In this document: positions 5,375 through 7,999 of the stretch, piece by piece
Numbering within the stretch: position 1 is the stretch's first letter
Layout: the number at the start of each line of letters is the position of its first letter
Source of the DNA: Spirochaetaceae bacterium
GTDB lineage: Bacteria; Spirochaetota; Spirochaetia; DSM-2461
Length of the DNA: 7,999 bases
Reading direction: 5' to 3'
Assembly: GCA_016342385.1 (NCBI GenBank)
Contig: JAEINM010000175.1
Span: 1-7,999 of the forward strand
The notes under the pieces: model-generated
Told to the model about the DNA's origin: nothing
Seen by the model: the letters and a program-made list of their open reading frames with translations, nothing else
The model's database searches: none
Translations under genes and position numbers: made by a program

Positions 5375-6496
5375 ATGGAGCTTAGCAGCAATCTAATGGG
5401 CATTTCTTTAAAAAATCCTCTGATTTTATCTTCCGGACCCATGTCCCGCAGTGGTGAGATGATGATAAAAGCTTTGAAAGCCGGTGCATCTGCCGTAGTT
5501 ACGGAAACCATAATCAATGAGATACGGCCGAACGTGCGCCCCAGAATCATTAATCGCGGTGAAGGGCTCCAGAATATTCGACTCTACAGCGAATTTTCTC
5601 TAGAGGAATGGGAACGGGAGATTGGAATAGTCAAAGAGCATGGAGGAGTTGTCATAGCCAATATTCTGGCTCACAGTCCTTCAGAAATGGCTTTTCTAGC
5701 AAGGACCGTGGAAAAATATGGTGTAGATGCTCTGGAATTGGGAGTTTCTTCTCCTCATGGTGAAGGTCTGTCAATTCAGGGCTGTGATCCCCTCAATCTC
5801 TACAAGATGGTAAAAGCGGTCGTTGAATCGGTCAATATTCCAGTCATGGTCAAACTGTCTCCCTCTGTGAACAATCTGGCGGCTCTGGCTGATGCGGTAG
5901 AAAGGGCCGGTGCAAAAGGGATCAGCGCTATAAATACGGTCCGCTCTATTCTCGGTGTAAATATCGATGAGATGACTCCCCTGCTGCCGACCTACGGTGG
6001 TTATTCCGGTGAACCTATCAGACCTATAGGCCTGGGGGCCGTGGCTACGATCTGTCAGACCGTAGATCTCAGTGTGTCGGGAATTGGGGGAATAAGCAGA
6101 TTTAGTCATCTGCTTGAATATCTTATGCTGGGAGCCGACACCTGTCAGCTCCAGTCTGCTCTTATTCTCCATGGCTTTAGTCTCATAAGAGAAATTCTTG
6201 ATGAGCTTCAGAGTTGGATGGAGGAGAAAAAGTTTTCATCTCTCGGGGATATCCGGGGAAAAGCTCTCAATCATCTGAAATCCTTTGATGAGATTGTTCT
6301 CGAACCGAAAATTGCCTCAGGTCTACAGGATTGCCCCTTACCACGATGTACTCTCTGTAGTGATTCCTGTACATATAATGCTCTGGAGAAAAATGAAAAA
6401 GACCTCGTGGAGATAAACAGGGAATTGTGTACGGGATGCGGATTGTGTATCAGCATCTGCCCACGGGATTGTTTTTCCATGGCCTGGAACGGCTGA
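5375..6496 (+). CDS. Dihydroorotate/dihydropyrimidine dehydrogenase-like FMN oxidoreductase with C-terminal iron-sulfur domain (PreA-like)
   Basis: A 373-residue protein with an FMN barrel (about 1-280) of the dihydroorotate dehydrogenase/dihydropyrimidine dehydrogenase type and a C-terminal ferredoxin-like domain. The barrel motifs include N-P-L-I-L-S-S-G-P (14-22), L-Q-N-I (65-68), S-S-P-H-G (125-129), V-K-L-S-P (159-163), the I-N-T-V loop (186-189), Y-G-G-Y-S-G with R-P-I (207-218) and G-I-G-G-I (236-240) for phosphate binding. The tail has C320-x4-C325-x2-C328-x3-C332 and a canonical C352-x2-C355-x2-C358-x3-C362. It aligns best by eye with the pyrimidine domain of mammalian DPD. The Asn and Asn-Thr contacts (N609, N736, T737 there) are kept as N67, N187, T188, but the catalytic Cys671 is Ser126 and Asn668 is Gly123. 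A CAGG site 7 nt before the ATG supports the start. It is the second gene of an operon with a LacI regulator. No PreT or PyrK partner is adjacent, so electron donor and substrate are unknown. Confidence 0.82.
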   Translation: MELSSNLMGISLKNPLILSSGPMSRSGEMMIKALKAGASAVVTETIINEIRPNVRPRIINRGEGLQNIRLYSEFSLEEWEREIGIVKEHGGVVIANILAHSPSEMAFLARTVEKYGVDALELGVSSPHGEGLSIQGCDPLNLYKMVKAVVESVNIPVMVKLSPSVNNLAALADAVERAGAKGISAINTVRSILGVNIDEMTPLLPTYGGYSGEPIRPIGLGAVATICQTVDLSVSGIGGISRFSHLLEYLMLGADTCQLQSALILHGFSLIREILDELQSWMEEKKFSSLGDIRGKALNHLKSFDEIVLEPKIASGLQDCPLPRCTLCSDSCTYNALEKNEKDLVEINRELCTGCGLCISICPRDCFSMAWNG

Positions 6497-6499
6497 TCT

Positions 6500-7999
6500 C
6501 TATAACGCCCTTTTTTGAAAACTTAAAATGTCAGCTTTTATTGATCTTAGAATCAGGGGATACACAACTTTTTTAAAATAGGCTTTATACACCATTTTCT
6601 TTTTATATAGGGCAAAGTCATTTATAAACTCATTCTTCTTTCTTTCAAGATAGCTTTCATCTTTGTTCTCTCTGTTATACATATTAGCCATTGGTTTTAA
6701 GGATATATCGATTCTATCCTGATAAGCACCGAGAATTCTGAAAATATTATAAAGTGAGTAATGGTCCATTAGTATTCTATGGAAATCTGATTCATTCTTT
6801 GCTTTTAATTTTTCATATTTTTTCGGACTCAGAATTTTCAGCAGTTCAATTTTATTCAGGATTATATGATTATCATTAAATGCTCTTTCAATAGCATTCA
6901 TTACCAGTCGATTCCCTCTGTAGTACTGAATCGTTTCAAGTATTTCATCGGCACCTTCTTCTCCCAGTTCAAGAAAGGAGATCACCATTTTTGCCATCTG
7001 TTCCGGAAGATCACTACTGACCTGAACACTATAGGACTTGAAATGAACATTATTTTTTTTCTTAAGAATGACTTCCTTAAAAGAGAATAATTCGTTTAAT
7101 TCAATATTCTTATATTCCCCATTATCTTTGGCCGCTTTGCTCTTAAACTCTTCATAGTAATGCCTGATGATATTTTCCTGATCTAAAATCCTATACATTT
7201 TATGAGATATTCTCAAACCGCCTATGGGAGCAGTTGTCTCCATGCGTCGGGCTTCAATAACCGGTTCCCCGATGATATCCCACTGTTTTTTCCCTCGGGG
7301 ACCGAAATTCCCAATACTGACCTCACCGATGCTGGCTCCTATTCTGATTTTGATCTGAAACTTCGCATCTACTCCGGAAGCCATGGCCAGATTATCTCTT
7401 AAAGAACTGATAATAAAAAAGGCATGTTCAACAGATTCTTTTGTTTCGGGGCTGGTGTTTTCATCTAAAAATAATTTGCTGGCTTCATTAAAGAGCTGGC
7501 AGGCTCTCTGTACTTCAATACAGGTATAAAATAAATTGGCTGCTATATAGTTACTGATCTCATTTTCTGACATATTGTTTATATTGGGATCAATAATACC
7601 GCCAAAGTGGAACATTAAACTGTCCCCTTCTATTTTGTTTAGAAACCCGCCTTTTTTCTTGATTACATGAGTAAAAGCCGAATAGAGACCATTTAGCAGA
7701 AGCTGGTTTTCTTTTGGACTTAACCATTTTGAGAGGTAGGAGTAATTCGCTATATCGATGAAACCGATACCCACAGTTGATTCAACTGGATTCATCGGGA
7801 TTTCACCTTTGATCAGAAGAGCGTCGGCCAGTTGCTGATGGATATAATAGGATTCAACCTTTTTCTGGAAAACCTCTTTTCCGTTATTTTTTAATTTAAC
7901 TTCTGTTTCTTTTTTGGGGATAAAGTCATTTGCTTCTGATGAATTAAAAAAAACGGATAAATCAATATCTTCAAAATCCTGGTTTTTTAGGGAATCAGG
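6500..7999 (-). CDS. Class III adenylate/guanylate cyclase domain protein (5' end beyond the window)
   Basis: The frame is open from the stop at 6500 to the right edge, so 499 residues are visible and the true start lies outside. The internal ATG at 7793-7795 is not a convincing start: the 68 codons upstream read as normal protein and run straight into the catalytic domain. Numbering from that Met, the cyclase domain shows metal-binding Asp14 (F-I-D-I) and Asp58 (K-I-E-G-D), Lys54 and Asp173 (W-D-I-I-G) at the two adenine-specifying positions, and the transition-state Arg184 (A-R-R-M). These point to cyclic AMP synthesis. The usual ribose-contacting Asn is Ile180. The segment between the second Asp and R-I-G-A-S-I-G (about 65-150) is longer than in compact cyclases. 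After the domain (about 210-431) comes a charged, mostly helical region that I do not recognise. No transmembrane segment is visible in this part. It converges on the oxidoreductase gene with 3 bp between stops. Confidence 0.85.
   Translation of the reverse strand, partial: PDSLKNQDFEDIDLSVFFNSSEANDFIPKKETEVKLKNNGKEVFQKKVESYYIHQQLADALLIKGEIPMNPVESTVGIGFIDIANYSYLSKWLSPKENQLLLNGLYSAFTHVIKKKGGFLNKIEGDSLMFHFGGIIDPNINNMSENEISNYIAANLFYTCIEVQRACQLFNEASKLFLDENTSPETKESVEHAFFIISSLRDNLAMASGVDAKFQIKIRIGASIGEVSIGNFGPRGKKQWDIIGEPVIEARRMETTAPIGGLRISHKMYRILDQENIIRHYYEEFKSKAAKDNGEYKNIELNELFSFKEVILKKKNNVHFKSYSVQVSSDLPEQMAKMVISFLELGEEGADEILETIQYYRGNRLVMNAIERAFNDNHIILNKIELLKILSPKKYEKLKAKNESDFHRILMDHYSLYNIFRILGAYQDRIDISLKPMANMYNRENKDESYLERKKNEFINDFALYKKKMVYKAYFKKVVYPLILRSIKADILSFQKRAL

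Noticed and set aside
6491..6516. Possible terminator: GGC...GCC followed by six T after the oxidoreductase gene
   Set aside because: Only about 3 base pairs can form around a long loop, too weak for an intrinsic terminator.
7793..7795. ATG at 7795 (minus strand) as the start of the cyclase gene
   Set aside because: The frame remains open for 68 more codons to the window edge with protein-like composition leading directly into the cyclase domain. An AAAGG lies upstream at a rather long 10-nt spacing, so an internal start cannot be fully excluded but is less likely.

Overview
The window is a gene-dense piece of bacterial chromosome of fairly low GC content, with eight protein genes, very short intergenic gaps and no mobile element, RNA gene, CRISPR array or long repeat that I could see. 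The style of the proteins, especially the class III cyclase with its F-I-D-I-A start and the LacI/oxidoreductase pair, recalls free-living spirochaetes (Spirochaetales). That placement is an impression from family resemblance, not something the sequence proves.

Left part (1-2419): a small antibiotic-biosynthesis-monooxygenase (YgiN-type) protein on the minus strand is divergent from a MATE-family multidrug/cation antiporter on the plus strand. An isochorismatase-family cysteine hydrolase follows with its own likely promoter. Its true start is the ATG at 1859, behind a strong ribosome-binding site, not the ATG at 1802.

Middle part (2356-4289): a methylenetetrahydrofolate-reductase-like gene on the minus strand is divergent from a clear MetR homologue. 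The 92-bp gap holds an exact TGAA-N5-TTCA MetR site inside a perfect 6+6 palindrome, placed just after the predicted metR transcription start and just upstream of a plausible metF-type promoter. This is a self-contained methionine/C1 regulatory unit: MetR probably senses homocysteine, limits its own expression and controls the reductase. The reductase gene overlaps the end of the convergent isochorismatase gene by 64 bp.

Right part (4332-7999): a LacI-family regulator and a dihydropyrimidine-dehydrogenase/DHOD-like flavin and iron-sulfur enzyme form a two-gene operon. The enzyme keeps several DPD pyrimidine-contact residues but has Ser where DPD has its catalytic Cys and Gly where DPD has a substrate-binding Asn, and no electron-transfer partner gene is adjacent, so its substrate is open. 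Convergent to it, only 3 bp away, is a class III adenylate cyclase whose reading frame stays open through the right edge, so only its C-terminal 499 residues are here.

Most of the window is ordinary housekeeping and regulation. The points most worth a second look are the MetR control site, the altered active site of the LacI-linked oxidoreductase, and two genes (MATE and LacI) that appear to lack ribosome-binding sites and may be read from leaderless transcripts. I found no convincing evidence of a wholly new defence or mobile system.
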